From Deltaproteobacteria bacterium (GTDB taxonomy: Bacteria > Desulfobacterota > Desulfobulbia > Desulfobulbales > Desulfobulbaceae): a DNA stretch of 10,599 nt. The notes under the pieces were generated by a model. The model made no database searches. It was not told the DNA's origin and worked only from the letters and a program-made list of their open reading frames with translations. The translations under genes and the position numbers were made by a program. Location: contig JAADIK010000044.1 in the NCBI GenBank assembly GCA_013151365.1, forward strand, positions 5,862 to 16,460, written 5' to 3'. Below are positions 1-8,000 of this stretch, in pieces (positions within the stretch are counted from its first letter, which is position 1; every line of letters begins with the position of its first letter).

Positions 1-1
1 T

Positions 2-71
2 GCAGATGCAAGGCGGCAACGAGGTTGATTATCCTGGTGTGATATCAACGAGTTGCCAACGCAGCAGATGC
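2..71. repeat. Interrupted hairpin flanked by an 8-bp direct repeat
   Basis: GGCAAC (15-20) pairs with GTTGCC (52-57). GTTGAT (24-29) pairs with ATCAAC (44-49), and ATC (31-33) with GAT (41-43), around the loop CTGGTGT (34-40). That gives 15 base pairs with a small internal loop and one bulged base. The octamer GCAGATGC occurs on both sides in direct orientation (2-9 and 64-71). It lies immediately next to repeat copy A, and no gene is visible in 1-187. Its behaviour fits an intergenic palindromic repeat; the direct repeat could be a target duplication or chance. The left edge of the window prevents seeing whether it extends further. Confidence 0.5.
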
Positions 72-74
72 GCC

Positions 75-187
75 GTTATCGGGCGGACCGCAGGGCGGCG
101 CGGTGAAGACCAGGAAAGGCGTTTATTCAGCAATAACACAATAAATTTCACGTATTGCATGGAACATCACCTCAAGCCGTCACGGAT
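75..187 (+). repeat. Dispersed intergenic repeat family 1, copy A
   Basis: This stretch matches 4901-5009 in the same orientation over about 110 bases, with small indels. Shared blocks include CCGCAGGGCGGCGCGG near the left end and CCTCAAGCCGTCACGGAT at the right end. The core has GCAATA (130-135) and TATTGC (153-158) as inverted arms around an AATAAAT-containing centre. The right end runs directly into the glgX stop codon (188-190, minus strand), so on the glgX strand the element starts at the 3' end of that gene. It lacks a T-run on either strand, so it is not a classic intrinsic terminator. A REP-like or MITE-like element is the best description. Confidence 0.7.
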
Positions 188-2335
188 TCAGGATTTTTTG
201 CGCGGCCCGGCCTCGGGGGTTCGGCGGGACATGGACTGGAGAACCACGCAGGCCATGGGAGCGACAGTGATTTGAGCGCGGGCGGTGATGGTTTCTCCTT
301 GCTCCTGATCGGTGATGTCCGCCGGCGGCCCGGCCCCGGTGTCGATGATTTTTTTCCAGATACGCCGGCTGTGGGGCGGGGGCGGCTTCGGCACGCTGAA
401 GGTCTTGTCCTGGTTGCGGCAGCCGTTCAGCATGACAAAAAAGTCGTCATCCTCGCCCTCGTCAAGGGCGGAGCCGTTGAGGGTAAAGGCCAGTGCCCGA
501 CCTTCGTCCGTCCAGTCCTTTTTGCCCGGTTTCAGGCCCTGCCAGATAATTTCCTGGTATTGGGACCGGCTTTTTTTCGGGTGCGGAGCGGCAAAGAAAT
601 CAACTCGCCGGAAGACCGGATGCTCGCGGCGCAGCCGGATGAGTTTTCGGAAGAAACGGAGCTGGCCGGCGTTTTTTCGGGCCAGCTCCCAGTTGAGCCA
701 GCTGATGTCGTTGTCCTGGCACCAGGCGTTGTTGTTGCCGCGCTGGCTGCGCCCGAATTCGTCACCGGCGACCAGCATCGGGGTTCCCTGGGACAGAAAC
801 AGGACCACCGCCAGGCTCCGGAGGCGCCGCGCCCGGAGAGCCATGATCGCCGGGTCATCGGTTTCTCCTTCGACGCCGCTGTTCCAGCTGATATTGTTGT
901 CGTCGCCGTCCCGGTTGTCCTCACCGTTTTCCAGGTTGTGTTTCTGCTCGTAACTCACCAGGTCATACAGCGTAAAACCGTCATGACTGGTGACGAAGTT
1001 GATCGAATTGCCCGGACTGCGGCCGCCATGCTCGTAGAGATCCGAGCTGCCGGCGATACGGGTGGCCAGGGCCGGGACCTTGCCCGGATAGCCGCAGAAA
1101 AAAGCACGGACATCATCACGGAAGCGGCTGTTCCATTCCGCCCAGCGGCTATGGTTCGAGAAGCTGCCCACCTGGTAGAGACCGGCCGCATCCCAGGCCT
1201 CGGCAATGATCTTGCATCCGGCCAGGACCGGGTCTTCGGCGATCTGCTCGACGACCGGGGGGTTGGAGAGTACCCTGCCGTTCTGGTCGCGCCCCAGGAT
1301 CGAAGCCAGGTCAAAGCGGAAACCATCGACGTGCATTTCCACGACCCACCAATGCAGCGCATCCATGATCAGGGTCCGGACAATGGGATGGTTGCAGTTG
1401 CAGGTATTGCCGCAGCCGGAAAAGTTCAGGTACTCCCTGGTCAGGGGATCAAGCAGGTAGTAGATGGTGTTGTCGATACCCCGGAAATTAAGGGTCGGCC
1501 CGTCGGCGCCGCCTTCGGCCGTATGGTTGAAGACAATGTCGAGAATGACCTCGATCCCTGCCCGGTGCAGGGCCTTGACCATGTCCCGGAATTCATTGAT
1601 CTGGTTGCCCCGGCCGCTGCAGTATCCGGCCTTGGGGGCGAAGAATGAAATCGGACTGTAGCCCCAGTAGTTTTTTAACCGCTTGCCGGTGAGTGGATTT
1701 TTAAAAACCACTTCATTTTCATTGAATTCCGTGACCGGCATCAATTCGACGGCGGTAATCCCCAGTTCCCGGAGATAGGGGATTTTTTCAGTGATACCGG
1801 CAAAGATCCCCGGTTGCCGTACCCCTGAGGACGGATGACGGGTGAAACCGCGAACGTGCATCTCGTATATAATCGTATCGTTGAGCGGCGTGGCCAGGGG
1901 GCGGTCTCCCTCCCAGTCATAGCTTTTTTCGTCAATGAGGCAGCAGGGCCGGCCGCCAATATATTTTTTGCCGTGATTCCAGGCGGAAGAACTCAGGGCC
2001 CGACCATAGGGATCGGTCAGGATAAGGCGGTCATTGTAGCGGTGTCCCGTGGTCTTGGGTTGGAACGGGCCTGACAGCCGATAGCCGTACCTGGTTTTTT
2101 CGGGCAGCCCGGTCACGAGAATATGCCAGATGTCACCGGTTTTGTTGGTCAAGGGGTTGAGAGAAAATTCCTGCTGCTTGTTTTTTTTCCGGCCCGGCTT
2201 GGGGCCGGGGATTTCGAGGACCAGGGAGACGGCCGTGGCATGGCGGGAAAAAATGGCGAAATTGATGCCCTTCGCAGTCAGTGTCGCCCCCAGGGGCAGG
2301 GGCTCGCCTGATTGGACCGTAATGTTCGATTTCAT
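188..2335 (-). CDS. glgX: Glycogen debranching enzyme, GlgX/isoamylase type (GH13)
   Basis: This 715-residue cytoplasmic enzyme should hydrolyse alpha-1,6 branch linkages in glycogen or limit dextrins, releasing linear maltodextrins for phosphorylase and maltodextrin pathways. The N-terminal third has the carbohydrate-binding module 48 pattern (PLGATLTAKGINFAIFS at about residues 14-30, RYGYRLSGPF at 82-91). The GH13 barrel motifs are all present: region I DIVFNHT with D266 and H271; region II GFRFDLAS with nucleophile D342; region III IIAEAWD with acid/base E379; region IV FVTSHD with D452. Length and the GDEFGRSQRGNNNAWCQDN block (524-542) are typical of GlgX/isoamylase. The ATG at 2335 gives the expected N terminus, although no strong Shine-Dalgarno is visible. 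The gene stands alone, divergent from the DUF1566 gene; its stop codon abuts repeat copy A. GlgX (limit-dextrin debranching) versus isoamylase or TreX specificity cannot be settled from motifs alone. Confidence 0.95.
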   Translation of the reverse strand: MKSNITVQSGEPLPLGATLTAKGINFAIFSRHATAVSLVLEIPGPKPGRKKNKQQEFSLNPLTNKTGDIWHILVTGLPEKTRYGYRLSGPFQPKTTGHRYNDRLILTDPYGRALSSSAWNHGKKYIGGRPCCLIDEKSYDWEGDRPLATPLNDTIIYEMHVRGFTRHPSSGVRQPGIFAGITEKIPYLRELGITAVELMPVTEFNENEVVFKNPLTGKRLKNYWGYSPISFFAPKAGYCSGRGNQINEFRDMVKALHRAGIEVILDIVFNHTAEGGADGPTLNFRGIDNTIYYLLDPLTREYLNFSGCGNTCNCNHPIVRTLIMDALHWWVVEMHVDGFRFDLASILGRDQNGRVLSNPPVVEQIAEDPVLAGCKIIAEAWDAAGLYQVGSFSNHSRWAEWNSRFRDDVRAFFCGYPGKVPALATRIAGSSDLYEHGGRSPGNSINFVTSHDGFTLYDLVSYEQKHNLENGEDNRDGDDNNISWNSGVEGETDDPAIMALRARRLRSLAVVLFLSQGTPMLVAGDEFGRSQRGNNNAWCQDNDISWLNWELARKNAGQLRFFRKLIRLRREHPVFRRVDFFAAPHPKKSRSQYQEIIWQGLKPGKKDWTDEGRALAFTLNGSALDEGEDDDFFVMLNGCRNQDKTFSVPKPPPPHSRRIWKKIIDTGAGPPADITDQEQGETITARAQITVAPMACVVLQSMSRRTPEAGPRKKS

Positions 2336-2336
2336 C

Positions 2337-2365
2337 TTGACTTGATAATAATTATTATTTATAAA
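2337..2365 (+). promoter_or_regulatory. Sigma-70-like promoter for the DUF1566 gene
   Basis: TTGACT (2337-2342) and TATAAA (2360-2365) are separated by exactly 17 bases, giving a predicted start near 2372 and a leader of about 70 bases before the ATG at 2442. The spacer contains a perfect AT-only palindrome. The -35 box lies only one base from the glgX start codon on the other strand. No convincing -35/-10 pair was found for glgX in the same gap. Confidence 0.6.
2345..2358. promoter_or_regulatory. 14-bp perfect AT palindrome in promoter spacer
   Basis: ATAATAATTATTAT reads identically on both strands and lies between the -35 and -10 boxes of the plus-strand promoter, and 9 bases upstream of the divergent glgX start. 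The position would suit an operator or a melting-prone site for either gene. Because only A and T are involved, chance symmetry in an AT-rich promoter is a real alternative. Confidence 0.3.
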
Positions 2366-2429
2366 TAGAAAAAGGACTCGAAATCATTTGAGTGCATTCT
2401 ACTCTGTTTTTCTATTTTGCAAAGCTTTT

Positions 2430-2436
2430 GAGGAGG
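2430..2436 (+). promoter_or_regulatory. Strong Shine-Dalgarno that fixes the DUF1566 start
   Basis: GAGGAGG ends five bases before the ATG at 2442. It selects that ATG over the in-frame TTG at 2388, which has no ribosome-binding site and would add 18 residues unlike the rest of the protein. Confidence 0.8.
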
Positions 2437-2441
2437 ACGTT

Positions 2442-3395
2442 ATGGGACTGTTTTCAAAGCTGGGTCTTGCCGGGCCCCCGACAATCGACTGGGAGATGAC
2501 GCCGGATTACACGTTCGGTACTTTTGAAAGCTGGGGAGGGACGGAACGGATCCGCAGCAAATCCGAGAGGTTCTACTATTTTTTTGTTGACAACTGGGGG
2601 GAGGAGCCCAAATTGTGCCTCATGGAGCGGGGGATCAAGCATGCCCGGATTGTTGCCGAAATCCTGGCGCCCAGGGACAAAATTCAGCGCTGCGTGGACA
2701 GTCAGGGCAAGGTCGCCCCGTTTGAGCAAAGTTTCGCCATTGATGGTGTCCTGAAAGAATGGCTGATCGCCAATGTCTTTGAAGGTGATGACGACTCAAT
2801 GGTTGTGCCTCTGGAGGCGGAGCGGCAAGAGGCGGGCGGGGAAACCGGCCTGCCGGGCCGGGATGAGCCGGGGCCGGCAGTCTCCCTGGTTTCTTTGCCC
2901 GATCAGCCGGCGGAGATGAGCGAGGCGGATGTAGCCGCGCTTGCCGTCAAGTATAATTTTTTCGACCGGGACCACAATAAGTCCGGCAACTTTGTTCACT
3001 GCCTGGTGGATAACGGTGACAACCTGACGGTGAGTGACCGGACGACCGGCCTCATGTGGCAGCGGCAGGGTTTTGATATCATGAGCCACAGGATGCTGCG
3101 CCGGGAGGCCGCCGGTCTGAACGACACGAAATTCGCCGGCCATTCAGGCTGGCGCCTGCCCACCATGGCCGAGGCCATGTCCCTCATGGAGCGGACAAAA
3201 AATGAACATGGCCAGTATCTGCACCGCTGCTTTTCCCCGTACCAGCCCTTTATCTTTGTCGCGGCCACGCGGAAACCGGGCGGTTACTGGTTTGTCGATT
3301 ATAAACAGGCCCGGATTTTCTGGGCGTCCGGGACAATTCCCGGTGGTTTTGGCAGACTCTGCCGTCGGGACCCCGATATAGGCCTGAATCAGTGA
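2442..3395 (+). CDS. DUF1566 (Lcl C-terminal-type) domain protein
   Basis: This is a 317-residue protein of unknown function. The C-terminal part (about 193-308) matches the DUF1566/Lcl_C fold pattern: NLTVSDRTTGLMWQRQG (194-210), then FAGHSGWRLPTMAEAMSLME (231-250), a GYWFVDY strand (281-287) and a final GGFGRLCRR (301-309). This corresponds to the family signature of an unmodified-type TGLMWQ strand followed by the GxxxWRLPT turn. Residues 1-115 form a separate conserved-looking domain rich in aromatics (WEMTPDYTFGTFESWGG, RFYYFFVDNWGEE) that I do not recognise; residues 116-165 are an acidic, Gly/Pro-rich linker. There is no signal peptide or membrane segment, so the protein is probably cytoplasmic, unlike many secreted DUF1566 proteins. 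It is monocistronic, with its own promoter, and its last codons overlap the outer end of repeat copy C. Confidence 0.8.
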   Translation: MGLFSKLGLAGPPTIDWEMTPDYTFGTFESWGGTERIRSKSERFYYFFVDNWGEEPKLCLMERGIKHARIVAEILAPRDKIQRCVDSQGKVAPFEQSFAIDGVLKEWLIANVFEGDDDSMVVPLEAERQEAGGETGLPGRDEPGPAVSLVSLPDQPAEMSEADVAALAVKYNFFDRDHNKSGNFVHCLVDNGDNLTVSDRTTGLMWQRQGFDIMSHRMLRREAAGLNDTKFAGHSGWRLPTMAEAMSLMERTKNEHGQYLHRCFSPYQPFIFVAATRKPGGYWFVDYKQARIFWASGTIPGGFGRLCRRDPDIGLNQ

Positions 3396-3452
3396 CGTCT
3401 TGAGGTAACATTCCAGGCAATATGCGAAATTTATCGTATTATTGCCTGGAAT
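3383..3452 (-). repeat. Dispersed repeat family 1, copy C (inverted), with long hairpin
   Basis: Read on the minus strand this matches copies A and B: a GCAATA...TATTGC core followed by CCTCAAG(A/C)CGTCAC and GATTCAGG. In this copy the arms are a perfect 13-bp inverted repeat, ATTCCAGGCAATA (3410-3422) and TATTGCCTGGAAT (3440-3452), around a 17-base loop. It sits between two convergent genes and overlaps the last codons of the DUF1566 gene, which supply CTGAATCAGTGA. It could act as a bidirectional transcription barrier, but there is no U-tract, so the repeat label is safer than terminator. Confidence 0.7.
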
Positions 3453-3478
3453 CAACTTCCAGCGTATCTGTTTCCGGC

Positions 3479-3513
3479 TGTTAGGGTAGGGCCAATAGCC
3501 TACAGCCTAAACA
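3479..3513. other. Imperfect hairpin between convergent genes
   Basis: TGTT (3479-3482), AGG (3483-3485) and GTAGG (3486-3490) can pair with AACA (3510-3513), CCT (3506-3508) and CCTAC (3499-3503) around an eight-base loop, with small bulges. It lies downstream of both convergent genes and has no T-run. A contribution to mRNA 3'-end formation or stability is possible but not shown. Confidence 0.3.
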
Positions 3514-3585
3514 ACCTGCTGATTTACATAAATAAAACATGATCAATTTTCTTGTTTTTCATGACAGGAGTTTAGGAGTAAGGCG

Positions 3586-4629
3586 CTAATTCAGCATGGC
3601 GATTTTGCTCTTGCGGCCGTTTGGACTCTGTTCGGCCAGTTGTTCCCGCTTTTCCTGTTTAAAGCCGTACTCGACCAGGTCTTTGATGTCGCTCCACATG
3701 GTTTCACTGCCCATGATGGCGACAATGATTGACTCGTTACCCCTGGTAAACAGCCCGACATAGGTTTGCCGCGCCGCGGCGGTATAGCCGGTTTTACCCG
3801 CCACCGCGCCCTTTACCCGCCACAGCGCCCGGTTGTGGTTGCGCAGCATTTCACCGAATGAAGTCCGAATCTTGACTGTGCCCATGCGCCGCACAAATTC
3901 CTTGTCCCGCACGGCATGGCGGAAGATCGTTGCCAGGTCCCTGGCCGTCGTATGCTGACCACGGCGGGTCAGGCCGGTTGCGGACCGGCATACGGTATCT
4001 TTCGCTCCCCAGAGTTTGGCCCGCAGGTTCATCATTTTGGTAAATTCCGCCTCGCTGCCGGCGATTTTTTCAGCCAGGGCCACGCTGGCATCATTGGCCG
4101 ATGACAGCAGGACGGCGTTGATCAGGTCCCCGGCCTTGTACAATTTTCTTCTATCCAGGTAAACTTTGGACCGGGGCATGCGGGCGGCATGGCGGCTGAC
4201 CTTGACCTGTTCGTTATTGCGCAATGATTTAATGGCAATCAGGCCCGTCAGTATCTTGATCGTGGAGGCCGGCTGCCTGGGAGTATCGGCGGATTTGGCA
4301 AAGATGGCCCGGCCGGTCTCGGCATCGACAATGATGGCGCTTTTCGAGGTGATTTCTTTGCGGACATGCCACTGCCGCCGGGTTGCGGCGGCAGGGGATT
4401 CCGCCGGCCTGGTCTTGATTATGGAAATATCGCTGTTTTTGCCGAGTGTCAGGTAGCTGCCGGCGGGAGCGCTGTCCCGGAGAGCAGTTTGTTCCCGGTC
4501 CGGGGCGTGTTTCGCGGTCGTATTGATAATCCTGATGATCCGGGAGGCATGGACGGATGAACCGAACGGCAGGAGAATCAGGCAGAAGATGAGTGCTTTG
4601 ATTAAAACAGCTGCACGGCACTTTTTCAT
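3586..4629 (-). CDS. D-alanyl-D-alanine carboxypeptidase (peptidase S11, low-molecular-weight PBP)
   Basis: This 347-residue exported enzyme should remove the terminal D-Ala from peptidoglycan pentapeptides in the periplasm. The N terminus is a signal peptide: MKKC, a hydrophobic core at residues 8-22, and probable cleavage after SSVHA (28). All three penicillin-binding motifs are present: S122-T-I-K125 (SxxK, nucleophile S122), S177-A-N179 (SxN) and K279-T-G281 (KTG). Residues 30-90 are a low-conservation linker before the catalytic domain. The protein ends soon after that domain, without a clear PBP5-type C-terminal domain or amphipathic anchor, as in DacA/PbpG-like short members. The ATG at 4629 is preferred over an in-frame TTG at 4746 because it opens directly with the signal peptide and lies downstream of a good promoter; its ribosome-binding site is weak. 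The exact paralogue name cannot be assigned. A PbpG-like endopeptidase role is the main alternative. Confidence 0.9.
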   Translation of the reverse strand: MKKCRAAVLIKALIFCLILLPFGSSVHASRIIRIINTTAKHAPDREQTALRDSAPAGSYLTLGKNSDISIIKTRPAESPAAATRRQWHVRKEITSKSAIIVDAETGRAIFAKSADTPRQPASTIKILTGLIAIKSLRNNEQVKVSRHAARMPRSKVYLDRRKLYKAGDLINAVLLSSANDASVALAEKIAGSEAEFTKMMNLRAKLWGAKDTVCRSATGLTRRGQHTTARDLATIFRHAVRDKEFVRRMGTVKIRTSFGEMLRNHNRALWRVKGAVAGKTGYTAAARQTYVGLFTRGNESIIVAIMGSETMWSDIKDLVEYGFKQEKREQLAEQSPNGRKSKIAMLN

Positions 4630-4683
4630 AAAAATAAAATATGAGATATATTTTTCAGAGGTTACATCTTTTCCACTCTTATC

Positions 4684-4713
4684 ATTGTTATCTTCCGCCC
4701 GCCGGTGTGTCAA
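4684..4713 (-). promoter_or_regulatory. Candidate sigma-70 promoter for the carboxypeptidase gene
   Basis: On the minus strand a perfect -35 box TTGACA (4708-4713) is followed after 18 bases by AACAAT (4684-4689; four of six matches to TATAAT), within the string TAACAAT. The predicted start near 4677 leaves about 48 bases of leader before the ATG at 4629 and excludes the TTG at 4746 from the transcript. Confidence 0.5.
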
Positions 4714-4900
4714 GGATTTCGTACGGTTTCGGGCACATTGGCGCAACTTTTTTGCGATCCATTATCAGAAACCTCTGCAATGCCGCATGTTACAAAAAAA
4801 TCGTAGCGTATCCGGCGAAATTTTCATGCTCTCTGGCATATTGACCGATATGAGGGTATTATTTATTCAACGATAAGTTCGGCCGCATAAACCTGGGTCC

Positions 4901-5009
4901 GTTTTCGGGCGCCCCGCAGGGCGGCGCGGCTAAGACCGGAGCATTTGTCCGGCAATAACGCAATAAATCACGCATATTGCATGGAATGCTACCTCAAGCC
5001 GTCACGGAT
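4901..5009 (+). repeat. Dispersed repeat family 1, copy B
   Basis: Same orientation as copy A. It shares CCGCAGGGCGGCGCGG (4914-4929) and CCTCAAGCCGTCACGGAT (4992-5009), with GCAATA (4952-4957) and TATTGC (4975-4980) as core arms. In the left part CGCCC (4910-4914) and GGGCG (4919-4923) can form a short stem with a CGCA loop. The remainder of the gap 4630-4900 shows only the carboxypeptidase promoter and a weak -35-like TTGACC (4841-4846) on the plus strand; I see nothing else in it. If transcription of the downstream regulator starts near 4875, this repeat would lie in its leader. Confidence 0.7.
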
Positions 5010-5023
5010 AAAAATTATAAGCT

Positions 5024-5060
5024 GCAGAAATGTCGGCTGTTGAGACGGATGTACCATAAA
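5024..5060 (+). promoter_or_regulatory. Repeat family 3, copy 1: direct heptamer element upstream of the regulator
   Basis: This stretch is identical at 31 of 37 positions to 10143-10179. It contains two heptamers in direct orientation, CGGCTGT (5034-5040) and CGGATGT (5046-5052), 12 bases apart start to start. The element ends 22 bases before the start codon of the SARP-like regulator. SARP-family activators are known to bind direct heptamer repeats about one helical turn apart, so an autoregulatory site is a reasonable inference. It also contains a 9-codon ATG-to-TAA frame (5030-5059), whose significance is doubtful. Confidence 0.45.
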
Positions 5061-5082
5061 GCTGGAACGATCAGGATAGAGC

Positions 5083-8000
5083 ATGTTTCAACCCAAGCAG
5101 TTCAGATCGCAGGTCCTGGCCGATAAATTTTACCCTCCCCGGGTCGACACCTCTCCGTTCCTGTTCCGGCAGCGGGTCGTTGATCAGTTGCTGCTTCAAG
5201 GCGGCACCCGGGCTCCGGCCATTATCATCGAAGCCCAGGCCGGTCAGGGCAAAACCACCATTATCAAACAATTTCTTGATCGGACCGAAGCCGCCGTGGT
5301 CTGGTACCAGGTGGGGGCCGAGGACGCCGATCCCGCCTTTTTTCTCCAGGCCATCCAGGCCTGCATCAATACCCGGCTGCCGGATTTCCCGTCAGCCGCG
5401 ACCGCACAGGTTATGGAGGAGAGTGATTTCGTCCTGTTCGGTCTACAGAAACGAATTAAACTGCTGCTGCGCGATCTCGATTCCTTCCTGGAGGACGATC
5501 TGTACTTCGTCTTCGACGACCTGCATTACCTGGTTCCGCATCAAGCCAGCCTCCTGGCGGTGAACGCCCTGCTCGAAGCGGCCCCGTCCCGGCTGCATTT
5601 CATCCTCTCCTCCCGGGAGTCCCTGCCGCTGCCCAACAGGCGCTTAATCACCCGCGGCCGGAACCTGCTGCGCCTCGGCAACCGTGACCTGGCGATGAAC
5701 GAGGGCGAAGTTACCGATTTTTTTCAACAGGTCTTTAACCTCGACGTCTCCCGGGATATCATCAAAACTGTCACCCGGACCACGGACGGCTGGGTCATGG
5801 GGGTTCTGCTGCTCGGGCTGCAGATGGAGCGGCAAGACGGTAAAAATCCCCATCCTTCCCTGGAGCGCGCGGCAGGTGTCAATCAGCAGGGAATTCACCA
5901 GTTTTTTCGTGATGAGATCCTTTCCACCCTGGAACCGCGCTTACATCGGCCGCTTCTTCTCCTCTCCCTGCTGGAAGTGATTCCGGTCGATCTGGCGGTT
6001 GAGATCACCGGAGTAGAGAACATCGGCGTCGATCTTTGTGAACTGGTCCGGTGTAATATTTTTTTCCGCCATCTTGACCCGGACAATACGCTGTTCGGGC
6101 TGCATCATCTCTTCCGCCAGTTTTTGCGGGAAAAGGCGGCGGCGGAATTGAGTCCCGAAACGATCCGCCAAATATACCGGCAGGCCGGGCGTTTCTGTCT
6201 CCGCCGGGAGAGACCGGCGCGGGCGCTACGCTACTTGCTGCGGGCCGGGGATTATGACGCCGTTGAGGCAGTCCTGAAGGACCATGGGATGTCCTTTTTG
6301 GTGAGCAACCGGACCGCCACCCTGGCTGCGATCCTGGAGCGGATTCCGGCACCACTCCTGCACCAGTACGGCTGGGCCACCTTCTACTCCGCCCTGGCCT
6401 ACATTGATTCAGCGCCGGGCCGGGTGCTGCCGCTGCTCGACCAGGCCCTGGCGGTCTTTGCCGCCCGGCAGGACCGGCTTGGCGAACTGCTGACCCTGTC
6501 CCATATCATCTCCATCCACATAACCACCACCGGGCATTATCTGGAAGGGAAAGGATTATTGCAAAGAGCGGAACAACTCTTCTATCAGATCTCCACTCTG
6601 GACGTCTTCCAGACGATTCTGGTCGTCCGCAACCTGGCCATGGGCCACTGTATCTTGCTGGCTGATTTCGACCGGGCGACCAAGTTCGCTTCCCTGGGGC
6701 TGAACCTGGCCCGGAAGGAGAATCTCGTCAACTTCGAGGCCGCCCTGCTTGTAGTCATCGGTTATATCCAGATATTCGCCGGCCGTACCTCCCTGGCCCG
6801 GGTGTACCTGGAACAGGCCGCTCCCTATGTGCACCGTCCCGAAATCGGGCTGTTCAATAAGCTGTCCATCCGCATGCTGCAGTTCAGTTTCCTTTTCCAC
6901 GACGGAGATTTTGCCAACTACTTCGACCAGAAAAATCAGTTCATCGCCGCCATCGGCAACACCTTGGTCTCCCAGTCCATCGCCGGGCCTTTCTGTACTA
7001 TCTGGGAGATGGATATCGCCATCAACCAGGGGCGTTTCGGGGAGGCCCAGGGCCTCGCCGAACGAGCCTTGGTCCTGATCCCTCCCCTCAGCCCGCACCT
7101 GCGCAGCCTGATCCTGCAGTTTAAGGCCCTGATCATGGCCCTGCGGCGGCAGTGTGGCCCGGCCATGCCGGTGGCGGCGGAATCGCGGCGTTTGCGGGGC
7201 CTGTCAGGAGGGCCCTATTTTGTCGCCTTGAACAAAATTATGGGAGGCCTGACCTGTTTCCATTGCGGCCGCCACGATCAGGCGGTCCAACTATTGAGCG
7301 CAGGGATCGAAGGCGCCCGGCGGATGTCGACGGAATCTCTCGAGGCCTGCGGCCTTCTGCATCGGGCCTCGGTTTACCTGCGGGCCGGCGCCAGACAGCA
7401 GGCAGGCCGGGATATCGAGGCCGGCCTGCGGTTGATGCGCCGGAATTCCTACCGGCATTTCTGGACCTGGACCCCGGCGGCTATGCGGGAGGTCCTGACC
7501 TTTGCCGTGGCGCAACGGCTCGAGCCGGAATACGCCCGGACCCTGGCTGCCGGGCGGCTCGGCCTGGCCCTGCTCGATGACGGCGCTGCCATCCCCCTGC
7601 TCGACATCAGGACTCTGGGCGGCTTCAAAATTCTGTACCGGGGCACCACCCTGCTCCATGCCGAGGAACTGACCCCATCTCAGCGTGAGCTGTTGTGCCT
7701 GCTCCTTTCGGCGCCCGAATTCAAATTGCCCCAGGAGACCATTCAGCTCCACTTCTGGCCGGACAGCCCTCCGGATACCGCCAGGATCAAATTCGATACC
7801 CTGCTTTCGCGCCTGCGCAAAACCCTGGCCCGGGTTCTGCCGGCGAACACCGTCCATTTCTACCTGAAAAGAGAAAAGGGCATGCTCTGGCTCGCTCACT
7901 GCCGGGTCGATGCCCTTGAATTTCTGGCCGCCGTCGACCGCGGTATCAGGCATCTCCGCCTGCAGGAATGCTGGCAGGCCGGCAATGCCTTTGCCGCAGC

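Noticed and set aside
6..275. 89-codon frame at the left edge of the window
   Set aside because: It runs through the hairpin and repeat copy A and into the antisense of glgX, and shows no protein-like composition.
155..1648. 497-codon open frame on the plus strand opposite glgX
   Set aside because: It is antisense to a gene with all four GH13 motifs, its translation has no recognisable domain, and long antisense frames are common opposite GC-rich genes.
2388..2441. N-terminal extension of the DUF1566 protein from a TTG start
   Set aside because: There is no ribosome-binding site, whereas GAGGAGG is ideally placed for the ATG at 2442.
4630..4746. 39-residue extension of the carboxypeptidase from a TTG start
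   Set aside because: It would place a charged leader in front of a normal signal peptide and would start upstream of the likely promoter.
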